From: Clostridiales bacterium
GTDB taxonomy: Bacteria; Bacillota; Clostridia; Saccharofermentanales; Saccharofermentanaceae
Reading direction: 5' to 3'
Assembly (NCBI GenBank): GCA_017513085.1
Contig: JAFWDK010000010.1
Coordinates: forward strand, 248,001-312,000
Length of the DNA stretch: 64,000 bases
Numbering within the stretch: position 1 is the stretch's first letter; each line of letters opens with the position of its first letter. Position numbers and translations under genes: made by a program. A model generated the notes under the pieces. That model worked only from the letters and a program-made list of their open reading frames with translations. It made no database searches and was not told the origin of the DNA. Below are positions 9,478 to 18,352 of this stretch, one piece after another.

Positions 9478-10378
9478 GACTTTTCGCGTTGAGAACTTCG
9501 AGGGACGGATCGATGCATATATTCCTAAAGCCTGTTCCGATCTGTCTCGGTCGCGTGCCGCGCAGCTGATTGCGGACGGTGCCATTCTTGTTAACGGCAA
9601 GCCGGTAAAGGCTTCTTTTAAGGTGTTTGGAGGAGAAGAACTCTCGATCGATTTCCCGGAACCGGTTGATACGGATGCCAAACCGGAGAATATCCCTTTG
9701 GATATCGTTTATGAGGATAAGGACCTCTTGATCATCAATAAGCCGCAAGGCATGGTGGTACACCCGGCACCGGGGCATTATTCCGGTACTTTGGTCAATG
9801 CCCTTCTTTATCATTGTCAGGGTGAATTATCTGATATTAACGGCGTTATCCGACCCGGTATCGTTCACCGTATTGATATGGATACTTCCGGATTGATGGT
9901 CGCTGTGAAGAATAATGAGACGCATATGGCGATGGCACAAATGATTGCTAATCACGAGGTGGTGCGTGAATACCGGGCGTGTGTGTACGGGATCGTGGAT
10001 TCCGACAAGGGAACGATCCATGCTCCGATTGGCCGTGCGCTGAATGACAGAAGAAAAATGACGGTCTGTGAGGGAGGAAAAGATTCCATCACGCATTTTG
10101 AAGTGTTGGAGCGTTTCCGTAAGGGAACTGATCTGTTATGCCGCCTGGAGACGGGAAGAACGCATCAGATTCGTGCTCATATGACTTATATCGGACATCC
10201 TTGTATCGGTGATCCTCTTTATGCACCGAAACGAGAGCGTTATAATTTAGTCGGACAGGCCTTGCACAGTACTTCCATCCGATTTGTCCATCCTAGAACG
10301 GAAGAAGTGATCTCTTACACGGTCGATATACCCGACCATTATAAGAAACTGCTGGAAATTCTTAGAAATGACTGTTAA
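9470..10378 (+). CDS. RluD/RluA-family pseudouridine synthase
   Basis: 302 residues. An N-terminal S4 RNA-binding domain (about 12-75, SRSRAAQLIADGAILVNGK) is followed by a RluA-type catalytic domain with PGIVHRIDMDTSGLMV; the Asp of the HRxDxDTSG motif is the catalytic residue. The family isomerises uridines of 23S rRNA. The start ATG 9470 lies inside the end of lspA, with GAGGA before it, and gives a normal family N-terminus; upstream in-frame ATG 9392 would only add lspA antiframe sequence. lspA followed by an rluD-type gene is a common bacterial pairing. Confidence 0.93.
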   Translation: MIETFRVENFEGRIDAYIPKACSDLSRSRAAQLIADGAILVNGKPVKASFKVFGGEELSIDFPEPVDTDAKPENIPLDIVYEDKDLLIINKPQGMVVHPAPGHYSGTLVNALLYHCQGELSDINGVIRPGIVHRIDMDTSGLMVAVKNNETHMAMAQMIANHEVVREYRACVYGIVDSDKGTIHAPIGRALNDRRKMTVCEGGKDSITHFEVLERFRKGTDLLCRLETGRTHQIRAHMTYIGHPCIGDPLYAPKRERYNLVGQALHSTSIRFVHPRTEEVISYTVDIPDHYKKLLEILRNDC

Positions 10379-10389
10379 GGAGAAGGGTT

Positions 10390-11337
10390 TTGAAAGAAGA
10401 AATATTCGTTGATGTCAAACATCTAAGTGAGCTCAGTGCCAATAACGGAGGCTGGCTTTCTATTGTTTCCGAAATCTTTTCGTGCCGACTTGTTCCTTGT
10501 GACGCCGGTATTTCAGCGGATGGAGATGTTCGTGATCTGGACCATGTTTCCAGTCTGATTTCTTCTGTCGACAGTCTTCTTGATAAAGAAGAACAGCTCG
10601 ATGAGTCTACGATCCGTTACCTTTGTTTTCTCGAGAAAGAGAATAAACTGACAGAGTTTATGGAAGAAGAATCTCCGGTGCTTTTTACAACGCCTTCCGG
10701 TCGCACGATCCGCGCCAAAACACTGGGGCAACGCGTATATGTAGATGCTTTAGCCAACAATGAAGTCGTGATCTGTAAAGGACCGGCCGGTTCCGGTAAG
10801 ACATTTCTCGGCGTAGCGATGGCTGTTCTGGCTTTGCGCAACCGTTCGGTGTCCAGGATCATCCTTACACGTCCTGCAGTGGAAGCCGGAGAGAAACTCG
10901 GCTATCTTCCCGGTGATATTGAAGAAAAGGTCGACCCTTATATGCGGCCTATCTATGATGCGCTTCTGGAACTTATGGGAAGAGAGATGTTTGAGAGAAA
11001 TATCGACAGAGGAATCATTGAAGTGTCGCCGCTTGCTTATATGCGCGGCCGCAATCTGGACGATTCGTTTATCCTTTTGGACGAAGCTCAGAATACTACG
11101 ATCGAGCAGATGATGATGTTCCTTACCAGAATGGGTATGAATTCCCGAGTGTGTGTATGCGGAGATACGACTCAGATCGACTTGCCTTTCGGCTATAAGA
11201 ATGGTCTTGATGATGCGATGCAGATTCTGAAAGATATCAAGGGAATCACGACCGTATCTTTGCAAGAGGCTGATATTGTTCGAAATCCTTTGGTTCAGAA
11301 GATCATTATGGCTTATAATGCTAGAGAAAGGAAGTGA
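10390..11337 (+). CDS. phoH: PhoH-like ATPase
   Basis: 315 residues. The P-loop is GPAGSGKT (131-138) and Walker B is FILLDEAQN (about 227-235), with the family's GYLPGDIEEKVDPYMRP between them. PhoH/YbeZ proteins are RNA-associated ATPases encoded beside ybeY and thought to act with it in rRNA maturation and RNA quality control. Start is TTG 10390 with AAGGAGAAGGG just upstream. It opens the phoH, 7TM-HD, ybeY-era, recO order typical of Firmicutes. Confidence 0.93.
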   Translation: MKEEIFVDVKHLSELSANNGGWLSIVSEIFSCRLVPCDAGISADGDVRDLDHVSSLISSVDSLLDKEEQLDESTIRYLCFLEKENKLTEFMEEESPVLFTTPSGRTIRAKTLGQRVYVDALANNEVVICKGPAGSGKTFLGVAMAVLALRNRSVSRIILTRPAVEAGEKLGYLPGDIEEKVDPYMRPIYDALLELMGREMFERNIDRGIIEVSPLAYMRGRNLDDSFILLDEAQNTTIEQMMMFLTRMGMNSRVCVCGDTTQIDLPFGYKNGLDDAMQILKDIKGITTVSLQEADIVRNPLVQKIIMAYNARERK

Positions 11338-11346
11338 AGAGGTCGG

Positions 11347-13440
11347 GTGAAAAACAATAAGAAAAACCAGAAGCTTTTTAAAGTGCTACGTTATTCTTCG
11401 ATGCCGATCCTTGCGGTTTTGGTCATCGCTATTGTTTATCTTGGCTCGCTTCCGAAGAAATATAATGTTTCCTCGGGTTCCATCAGTGAATACGATATTA
11501 CTGCCTCGCGTTCTGCGACAGATACATACGAGACACAGAAACGTGCACTTATGGCTAAAGCCCAGGTCGTTCCGATCTATGTGATCTCGGATGAAGTGTC
11601 CGAGACAAATAAGAAGACGGTATCCGGTTTTTTCAATTATTGTGAAGAGCTCCGCAATAACAATGTCGACACACTTGGGACAGTTCTAAGAAATAAGCAA
11701 GAGATGGCGGAGCTTTTAAAGACGGCATTGAAGGAATCTTACAATTTGGAATTGTCCAGTTCTGTTTCGTATACATTGGCGAATATATCTTTCGTTGAAT
11801 TCAATCACGTGAAGAATGCTGCAAATGCGATTACGGAAATGCTCTCGATGAATTCGCTGGATACACAGACTCTTCCGATCGAAATCAACAACGCGGTTTC
11901 AGAATTCACGGATTTCAGCGCGAATCCGAATGCAAATTCGAATTATGTGACCAATTCTGAACTTTTGCGAGTTCTTCTGAATTCACTTTTGAAACCCAAT
12001 GCTACTTATGATGCGAAGGGGACGGAAGCGGCCAAAGAGGCTGCTTATGCCAATGCTCTCAGCGAGCCGGCGATGATCCAGAAGGGAACGAGAGTCGTGA
12101 GCGTGGGAGAAACGATTACTCCGAAGATCTATAGTCAGCTCAAGGATCTTGATTTGCTTTCCGGTTCCCGCTTTGACTTTAAGCTCCTTATCGGAATCAT
12201 CGTTTACGTATTCATCATTTTCTTTGCCGGCGCTTTTTATCTTTTGCGGCATGAGAAGGATTACATGGTCGATTCGAAAATGGGTATTTCATTGATCCTC
12301 GCCTTCGTTGTTCCGGTTGTTTCCGGCATATATCTGTCGAATATTCATCCGCTTTTTTCGGCAATCGTGTTTACCAGCGTCATTTTTGCGACGTATCTCG
12401 GCATTCAGGGAGGAATTACTTTAACTTCTTTGGCTTTGCTTTTTATCCTTCCGATGAGTGGATTTAATACTGAACTGGTATTTGTTTCTTTGATCGGGAT
12501 CTTTATCAGCTGTGTGATTGCCGGACAGCGCAATCATCGTTACAACTCGGCTATCCTGATCATTCTGACATGCCTCGGTTCTGTTTTTGCCTCGTTTGCC
12601 TACAATCTGGTTACCCAGGCATCCCGTACCGATACTTTTAATTCCATGTTGTGGAGTGCCGTCGGTTCCGGCTGTTCGGTGATTGCTGCAATCGGTTGCC
12701 AGCCTTTGTTCGAACTCATTTCCAACACCGCTTCACCGATGCGACTCCTCGATCTTGCCCAACAGAGCCATCCTTTGCTGAAAAGATTGTTCCTTGAAGC
12801 TCCGGGTACCTATCAGCACAGTATCATGGTAGCCAATCTTGCGGACTCCGCGGCGGAAGCGATCGGCGCGAATTCGCTTTTGGCTAAAGTAGGTTCATAT
12901 TATCATGACATCGGAAAACTGGAGTGTCCGGAGTACTTTACCGAAAATCAGCAGGATGGTGTTAATCCGCACGATTCTCTGCCGGTCGAAAAGAGTATCC
13001 AGATCATCACTGCACATCCTTCCGATGGATTGAAACTGGCCAAGAAAGCGTATCTGCCTATACCGATCCAGAGTATTATTCTGGAGCATCATGGTACTAC
13101 ATGTCCGGGTTATTTCTATCAGAAAGCGAAAAAGGCTGCGGAAGAGAAGGGTGAGCCGTTGCCGAATAAAGCTGATTTCTGTTATAAAGGCACTGTTCCT
13201 TCTACAAAAGAATCAGCTATCATCATGATTGCTGACTCTTGCGAAGCCGCTATCCGCTCAAAAGGTATCCGTGATCTTGAAGAGACAGAGGCGCTTTGCA
13301 GAAAAATCATTAAGTCGAAAATTGAAGAAGACCAGCTTGTGAAGTCCGATCTTTCATTCCGTGATCTGGAATTGATCATAAGTGCTTTTATACAGGTATA
13401 TGCGGGCTTCTTCCATGAAAGGGTGAAGTATCCTGAATGA
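11347..13440 (+). CDS. 7TM-HD family phosphohydrolase (PgpH/YqfF-like, c-di-AMP phosphodiesterase family)
   Basis: 697 residues. It has one N-terminal membrane helix, an extracellular 7TMR-HDED domain (about 45-270), seven membrane spans (about 275-455) and a cytoplasmic HD domain with YQHSIMVANLADSAAEA and SYYHDIGKLECPEYF, whose His/Asp residues bind metal. Listeria PgpH of this architecture degrades cyclic di-AMP. Start is GTG 11347, preceded by AGAGG. Its stop overlaps the ybeY-era start by 4 bases (ATGA), indicating translational coupling. Confidence 0.92.
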   Translation: MKNNKKNQKLFKVLRYSSMPILAVLVIAIVYLGSLPKKYNVSSGSISEYDITASRSATDTYETQKRALMAKAQVVPIYVISDEVSETNKKTVSGFFNYCEELRNNNVDTLGTVLRNKQEMAELLKTALKESYNLELSSSVSYTLANISFVEFNHVKNAANAITEMLSMNSLDTQTLPIEINNAVSEFTDFSANPNANSNYVTNSELLRVLLNSLLKPNATYDAKGTEAAKEAAYANALSEPAMIQKGTRVVSVGETITPKIYSQLKDLDLLSGSRFDFKLLIGIIVYVFIIFFAGAFYLLRHEKDYMVDSKMGISLILAFVVPVVSGIYLSNIHPLFSAIVFTSVIFATYLGIQGGITLTSLALLFILPMSGFNTELVFVSLIGIFISCVIAGQRNHRYNSAILIILTCLGSVFASFAYNLVTQASRTDTFNSMLWSAVGSGCSVIAAIGCQPLFELISNTASPMRLLDLAQQSHPLLKRLFLEAPGTYQHSIMVANLADSAAEAIGANSLLAKVGSYYHDIGKLECPEYFTENQQDGVNPHDSLPVEKSIQIITAHPSDGLKLAKKAYLPIPIQSIILEHHGTTCPGYFYQKAKKAAEEKGEPLPNKADFCYKGTVPSTKESAIIMIADSCEAAIRSKGIRDLEETEALCRKIIKSKIEEDQLVKSDLSFRDLELIISAFIQVYAGFFHERVKYPE

Positions 13441-14936
13441 GTATACAGATTTATAATCAGACACGTTCTTATTCTAAAGACGAGGAGAAAGTTTTTTCTT
13501 CTGACGTTGCCAATGCACTATCCACGCTGCTTTCGTCTTCCTATATCGATGCGCGGATCCACGATGCATCTTTCGAAGTCGGAGTCGATATCCGTTTGGT
13601 CGGGACTGCGACGATCCGTAAGCTGAATGCAGAACATCGCGGACTGGATAAGGTCACGGATGTGCTGTCTTTCCCGGTCTTGGATATGGTCGATGGCATG
13701 CTTTCTTCTGATCTGATGCCGTACGATTTTTCAGTTTCCGACGGGAAGAAGACGTTGATCCTGGGAGATGTTGTTATCTGTCCGGAGCGTGCCAGAAAAC
13801 AGGCGGAAGAATATGGACATTCACTCGAACGTGAGATGGTTTTCCTCGCGGTGCACTCATTTCTGCACCTTTTAGGTTTTGATCATGAGCATGGACGTGA
13901 TGAAGGTAAGATGTTCTCGATTCAGGAAGAAATACTGGTGAAGATCGGTCTCCCAAGAGATAACGGTTCGGAGATTTCGACTTCGGAAGATCTTCATCCG
14001 GTCGGAGAGATCCTTCCACATTGCGGATATTGCGCGTTGATCGGTAGACCGAATGTCGGAAAATCAACCTTACTGAATGCGATTTCCGGCATGAAACTCG
14101 CGATAGTTTCACATAAACCACAAACTACAAGAACAAACATCTCCGCGATCTATAACAGGGAAGATGCACAAGTAATCTTTGTGGATACGCCCGGTATCCA
14201 TCGCCCGGAGTCGAAGCTTTCCGAATTCATGGTGGATTCTTCCTTCCGTGCGGCAAAGGGCGCTGATGTGGTGGTTCTACTGGTGGACGGACGTTTCAAC
14301 AAGCCGGCAAATGTCGAGAAGAAGGCGGTTGAGACGGCCAAAAAGCTGAAGAAACCTCTGATTCTGGTCGTTAATAAAGCTGATGCCGTGTCCAAAGAGT
14401 CATTGCTTCCGCTTATCGCGAATTATTCACAAATGGCTGATTTTGAAGAGATCATCCCGATTTCTGCACTGAAAGAAGATGGCATCGAAGAATTGATGAA
14501 TGTGATCATCAGTAAACTTCCTTCGCAACCGAGATATTTTCCGATGGAAGAAGTGACGGACCAGTCTGAACGAGAGATTTCAGCGGAACTGATCCGCGAA
14601 CAGATCCTTCATTTTACGAACGAAGAGATCCCGCACGGAACAGCGGTCGAGATCGATTCTTTTGAAGAAGAACTTAAAGAAGATGCAGTGGATAGTTATG
14701 ACCGTTCGCTCATCAAGATCCATGCTTCCATAATCTGTGAGAAGGACTCGCACAAGAGTATTCTTCTGGGCAAAAACGGTCAGATGATCAAGCGTATCGG
14801 TACTGCAGCCCGCCAGAATATCGAAAAAATGACAGATTGTAAGGTGTTCCTGGATCTGTACGTTAAAGTTCGAAAGGATTGGAAAAACAAACAGGTTTTC
14901 CTCAACGAATTCGGTTATACCAAAAAGGATGATTGA
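13437..14936 (+). CDS. Fusion of endoribonuclease YbeY and GTPase Era
   Basis: 499 residues in one frame. Residues 1-175 are YbeY, the metal-dependent RNase for 16S rRNA 3'-end maturation, with zinc ligands His140, His144 and His150 in the HxxxHxxxxxH motif and TDVLSFP before them. Residues about 195-499 are Era: G1 loop GRPNVGKS (203-210), DTPGIHRP, NKAD, and a C-terminal KH domain with LGKNGQMIKRIG. Both partners work on 16S rRNA in the 30S subunit. Elsewhere the two genes are usually separated by dgkA and cdd, absent here. No frameshift or internal stop is seen, and the linker (about 175-195) is short. recO follows 4 bases later. Confidence 0.93.
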   Translation: MSIQIYNQTRSYSKDEEKVFSSDVANALSTLLSSSYIDARIHDASFEVGVDIRLVGTATIRKLNAEHRGLDKVTDVLSFPVLDMVDGMLSSDLMPYDFSVSDGKKTLILGDVVICPERARKQAEEYGHSLEREMVFLAVHSFLHLLGFDHEHGRDEGKMFSIQEEILVKIGLPRDNGSEISTSEDLHPVGEILPHCGYCALIGRPNVGKSTLLNAISGMKLAIVSHKPQTTRTNISAIYNREDAQVIFVDTPGIHRPESKLSEFMVDSSFRAAKGADVVVLLVDGRFNKPANVEKKAVETAKKLKKPLILVVNKADAVSKESLLPLIANYSQMADFEEIIPISALKEDGIEELMNVIISKLPSQPRYFPMEEVTDQSEREISAELIREQILHFTNEEIPHGTAVEIDSFEEELKEDAVDSYDRSLIKIHASIICEKDSHKSILLGKNGQMIKRIGTAARQNIEKMTDCKVFLDLYVKVRKDWKNKQVFLNEFGYTKKDD

Positions 14937-14939
14937 TCT

Positions 14940-15698
14940 ATGGGTGCCACCATTTCTTTGCGTGCTGTTGTGATCCATAACCGTCCGCACCGTGATCAGG
15001 ATGCGATCGTGACGATGCTTTCGCATAAGCATGGCCTTCTGAAAGTAATGGTCCCCGGCGCCAAGAAGCATTCTTCCAGACTGGCACCTCTTGCCACGCC
15101 GCCACTTCTCGGTGATTTTGTGCTGAGTGAAAGCAAAGGATTCTATTATCTGAAAGAAGGAGAGACCGTCGAGAGTTTCAAGGGACTTTATTCTTCTTTT
15201 GAGGCACTAACGGCCGCTTCCCATATTCTTGAAGTCGTGCAGGATACCGTGGTAGATGTGGAGTCGGCTCAGTCGATCTATCCGCTTCTGTTATATGTTC
15301 TCTATGATCTGTCCACACATACGGAAAAATACCGTCAGATCGTAGCGGCGTTTGAGTGGCGTCTGATGGATGCGCTTGGTTTCGGTTTTGATCTTCACGA
15401 ATGTGATTGTGGAAACCCGAATGAGATGCCGACATACGCATTCTCATTCACAAAATGCCGTCTGTTTTGTTCAAATGTTTCCTGTGTAGCCAAAGCCGGA
15501 GACTATCGGTTCGTCTCATCCGGCTGCGTAGAAGCGCTACGGTACATCCGCGACGCCAAACTGGAACGGTTAAGTGCTTTTCACGCAGCAGATTATGTGC
15601 TCGATGACCTGTGCGAAGTTACACACCGTTATCTTTGCGAACGCCTTGAAAAGAACTACGACAAGCTTTCCATCATTGATTCGTTGCCGCCTGTCTGA
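14940..15698 (+). CDS. recO: DNA repair protein RecO
   Basis: 252 residues, usual size. An N-terminal OB-fold contains LKVMVPGAKKHSSRLAPL, which matches the family's GARK pattern. A helical domain follows, then a zinc-finger-like cysteine set: CDCG (about 158-161) and CRLFCSNVSC (about 175-184). RecO anneals single strands and loads RecA with RecR. Its place directly after era is conserved in Firmicutes. It ends only 9 bases before the convergent helicase gene. Confidence 0.93.
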   Translation: MGATISLRAVVIHNRPHRDQDAIVTMLSHKHGLLKVMVPGAKKHSSRLAPLATPPLLGDFVLSESKGFYYLKEGETVESFKGLYSSFEALTAASHILEVVQDTVVDVESAQSIYPLLLYVLYDLSTHTEKYRQIVAAFEWRLMDALGFGFDLHECDCGNPNEMPTYAFSFTKCRLFCSNVSCVAKAGDYRFVSSGCVEALRYIRDAKLERLSAFHAADYVLDDLCEVTHRYLCERLEKNYDKLSIIDSLPPV

Positions 15699-15707
15699 TT
15701 ATTCGGT

Positions 15708-18164
15708 CTATAGATCTTCCCAAAGGATCTCGGCCTGATCATGGGTGTATTCTGTAGATCTCCAGTGTTCCGGATAAAGCCCGATGTAATCTTCCCGCGC
15801 ATATCGCTCATCCATTAAGACTATGAAGCCTTTGTCATCTTCGTTACGTATTACTCTACCGGCGGCCTGAAGGACTTTCTCCCAACCCGGAAACTTGTAT
15901 GCGTAAGAGAAGCCGTCATGGAATTTATTCTGGTAGTACTGAGAGAGTATTTCACGCTCTTTCGAGATCTGAGGGAGTCCGACGCCTACGATAAAAGCGC
16001 CTTTCAGGCGGTCTCCGGTAAGATCGATCCCTTCTCCGAAATGACCGCCCAATACGGCCAGACCTAAAAGGGTCTTCTTTCCGTGCGTGTCAAAGCGTGT
16101 CAGATATCGCTTTTTTTCTTCTTCGTCCATTCCCGGCCTTTGCATCATGATCTCCATGTCAGAACGACCGGCAGATTCTTTCATAAGCCGTTCGTATACC
16201 ATTTCCATATAGGCAAAGGAAGGAAAGAATACCATGAAATTTTCCTTGTGCCCTAAAACCATACGCAGGATAGTGCTGCTTATTGTCTCGGCAGTGAAGT
16301 GCCGCTCCTGAAATGTTGTCTTGATATCCTTGATCACCAGTACCTGAAGGTTTTCAGGGGGAAAAGGACTCGGGAGCTGAAGCATCTTGGAAAAGGATGT
16401 ATCTTTTCCGATGATCATGCTCTGGTAATACTGGGAAGGGGACATGGTCGCAGAGAAAAAGACTGCATTATGGGTGTCTTTTAACACATTGCAGATCTTC
16501 TCGGAAGCGTCCAGACAATCCAGACGGATCGTAACATCATATTGCTCGTTGTCGCAGATGCCGGATCTTGTCACCTCAAGAATATACGCATCATCGTAAT
16601 ACAGTTCGAGGATCGTCAGGAAAAAGCGCGCTTCGAAATAAAACTCGGAAAGGATCCGGCGTTTCCCGCGATCTTCCAGTTCGCTTAGAATGTTGATAAT
16701 ATGAAAACAAAGCGCCCATAATATCTGGTAGAGTGTGGACGGGGCGGCTTTGGCCGCACGGAAATCTTCGCCGATAAGTATGTCTTTTTCGGCGATCTTT
16801 CTCTCAACGATATTTATTCCGGCTGATCCTTTTTCAAAAGCATAGTCCAATACATTGAAATAGTCCGAGACTTGTCCCGCATACTTGGCTGTTTTGGGCG
16901 AGATCTCGGTGAGCAGTGGAAGTGCTGCGAGTAAGGTGCTTCTGGAAAAATCCGCGCTGAACATATCTCTGGAACGAGAGATCATGTTGTGTGCCTCATC
17001 GATCAGAAGTGTGTGGCAGAATTCACTGGCGACAAAATAGCGTTGCAAGTGGATCCTCGGATGAAATGCATGGTTGTAGTCGCATATGATCACGTCACAC
17101 ATGTTAGAGGCGTCTAACTGCAATTCGTGCGCACAGATTTTGTGCTTTTGTGCGGTGCGGCGAATATCTTCCGGATATATCGCATCTAAAGAATAGAGTT
17201 CTTCCAACGCGGCATTTAACCGTGAATAGTAGCCTTCCGCGTACTTACAGAACTTGCTGTCGCAGAAGTCTTCTCCGGCTATGCACATGTTTTCTTTCGG
17301 GGAAAGAAGGATCGATTTCACAACCAGCCCCTGTTGTCGCATATCGTTCAAAGCTTTGTCGCAGACTTCACGGGTAGCCTGTTTGGCAGTCAGATAGAAG
17401 ATCTTGCCTTCTTGTGCGTGAGGCAGCCATTTTATAGCTGGATATACGGTACTGATCGTCTTGCCGATGCCTGTCGGTGCTTCGGCAATCAGTGTTTCTT
17501 TGTGCTTAAGCGTGGAGAGCACGGCTTTCATGAAATCACGCTGTCCTGCACGGATCGTAGGATAGGGGAATTTCAGGTCCTCAATCGATGCATTGCGCTG
17601 GTTTTCGTATTCGTAGATCCGATTCGCTTCAGCACAGTATAGCGCGAGGGTTTCATCAAAGAAATCTTTCGCTTCCGCGCGGGTAAAGACGTTTGTCTTT
17701 TCAAGAAACTGGTATGTGATGGCAGATACGTATCGTAAAGTGATCGATAGCTCTTCAATTTCAGGATGAAGGCAATAATACATATGTGCATAGAGTTTAA
17801 CTTGGGCTTCATGAGTGGGAAGAACAAGCTGGTCCACATTTTCTACCACGCGATTATGTGTCTTGATCTCGAATATCACAACTTTAACACTATCGTTCGA
17901 AGCATCTTTCTGTTCTAAAACACAATCTGCTCTTCCGGCGATCTGAAGACGGAATAATTCAAACTCGATTTCCTTGGAAAGAGAATACTCAGATATCACA
18001 TTGTCTGTTTCGTATTGCTTTTTCAGATCCTGGAAAACCCGCTGATGCACACGTGTCCCTTCCTGTCCTGACACACTGCCAAAACCGGCCCCGTATAGTG
18101 AACCGGTCCGGTACAAGCGCTCGCTTAAAGCGCGGACAGAAATTTTGTGCAGTGCTTTTTCCAT
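15708..18164 (-). CDS. DinG/XPD-like ATP-dependent DNA helicase with N-terminal PD-(D/E)XK nuclease-like domain
   Basis: 818 residues from ATG 18164. An N-terminal RecB-like nuclease fold shows GRADCVLEQ and FEIKTHN, the D...ExK pattern, around residues 85-115. An XPD/DinG-type superfamily 2 helicase follows with Walker A EAPTGIGKT, DEAH box LLIDEAHN, and a likely FeS cluster bound by cysteines in ENMCIAGEDFC, SKFC and HKIC. C-terminal motifs include GGHFGEGIDL and QAAGRVIRNEDD. It should unwind DNA or RNA-DNA hybrids. I prefer ATG 18164 over 18197 because MEKALHKISVRAL matches the typical family beginning, although no clear ribosome site precedes either. Confidence 0.9.
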   Translation of the reverse strand: MEKALHKISVRALSERLYRTGSLYGAGFGSVSGQEGTRVHQRVFQDLKKQYETDNVISEYSLSKEIEFELFRLQIAGRADCVLEQKDASNDSVKVVIFEIKTHNRVVENVDQLVLPTHEAQVKLYAHMYYCLHPEIEELSITLRYVSAITYQFLEKTNVFTRAEAKDFFDETLALYCAEANRIYEYENQRNASIEDLKFPYPTIRAGQRDFMKAVLSTLKHKETLIAEAPTGIGKTISTVYPAIKWLPHAQEGKIFYLTAKQATREVCDKALNDMRQQGLVVKSILLSPKENMCIAGEDFCDSKFCKYAEGYYSRLNAALEELYSLDAIYPEDIRRTAQKHKICAHELQLDASNMCDVIICDYNHAFHPRIHLQRYFVASEFCHTLLIDEAHNMISRSRDMFSADFSRSTLLAALPLLTEISPKTAKYAGQVSDYFNVLDYAFEKGSAGINIVERKIAEKDILIGEDFRAAKAAPSTLYQILWALCFHIINILSELEDRGKRRILSEFYFEARFFLTILELYYDDAYILEVTRSGICDNEQYDVTIRLDCLDASEKICNVLKDTHNAVFFSATMSPSQYYQSMIIGKDTSFSKMLQLPSPFPPENLQVLVIKDIKTTFQERHFTAETISSTILRMVLGHKENFMVFFPSFAYMEMVYERLMKESAGRSDMEIMMQRPGMDEEEKKRYLTRFDTHGKKTLLGLAVLGGHFGEGIDLTGDRLKGAFIVGVGLPQISKEREILSQYYQNKFHDGFSYAYKFPGWEKVLQAAGRVIRNEDDKGFIVLMDERYAREDYIGLYPEHWRSTEYTHDQAEILWEDL

Positions 18165-18170
18165 ATATTC

Positions 18171-18197
18171 ATTATAATATAACGTCAGGCTATGCAA
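18171..18197 (-). promoter_or_regulatory. Candidate promoter of the helicase gene, possibly giving a leaderless mRNA
   Basis: The minus strand has a perfect TATAAT (18176-18171) with TTGCAT (18197-18192) 15 bases upstream, a short spacing. The ATG at 18164 begins 6 bases after the -10 box, where transcription would start. Confidence 0.35.
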
Positions 18198-18275
18198 TAG
18201 TTGGAGTAAAATTTGTCGTTTTGTGACGAGATTGAGAAAAATGCAATTTTGTCAGACAAAAGTTTCATTTTTCGA

Positions 18276-18304
18276 TTGTGCATTGCCTGAATGAGTGTTA
18301 TACT
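18276..18304 (+). promoter_or_regulatory. Promoter of ddh
   Basis: TTGTGC (18276-18281), a 17-base spacer and TATACT (18299-18304), about 49 bases before the ATG. Confidence 0.6.
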
Positions 18305-18352
18305 TCGACTAGTTAGTAACAAGTCTGAATATCACAAAGGAGAAAATTGCAT

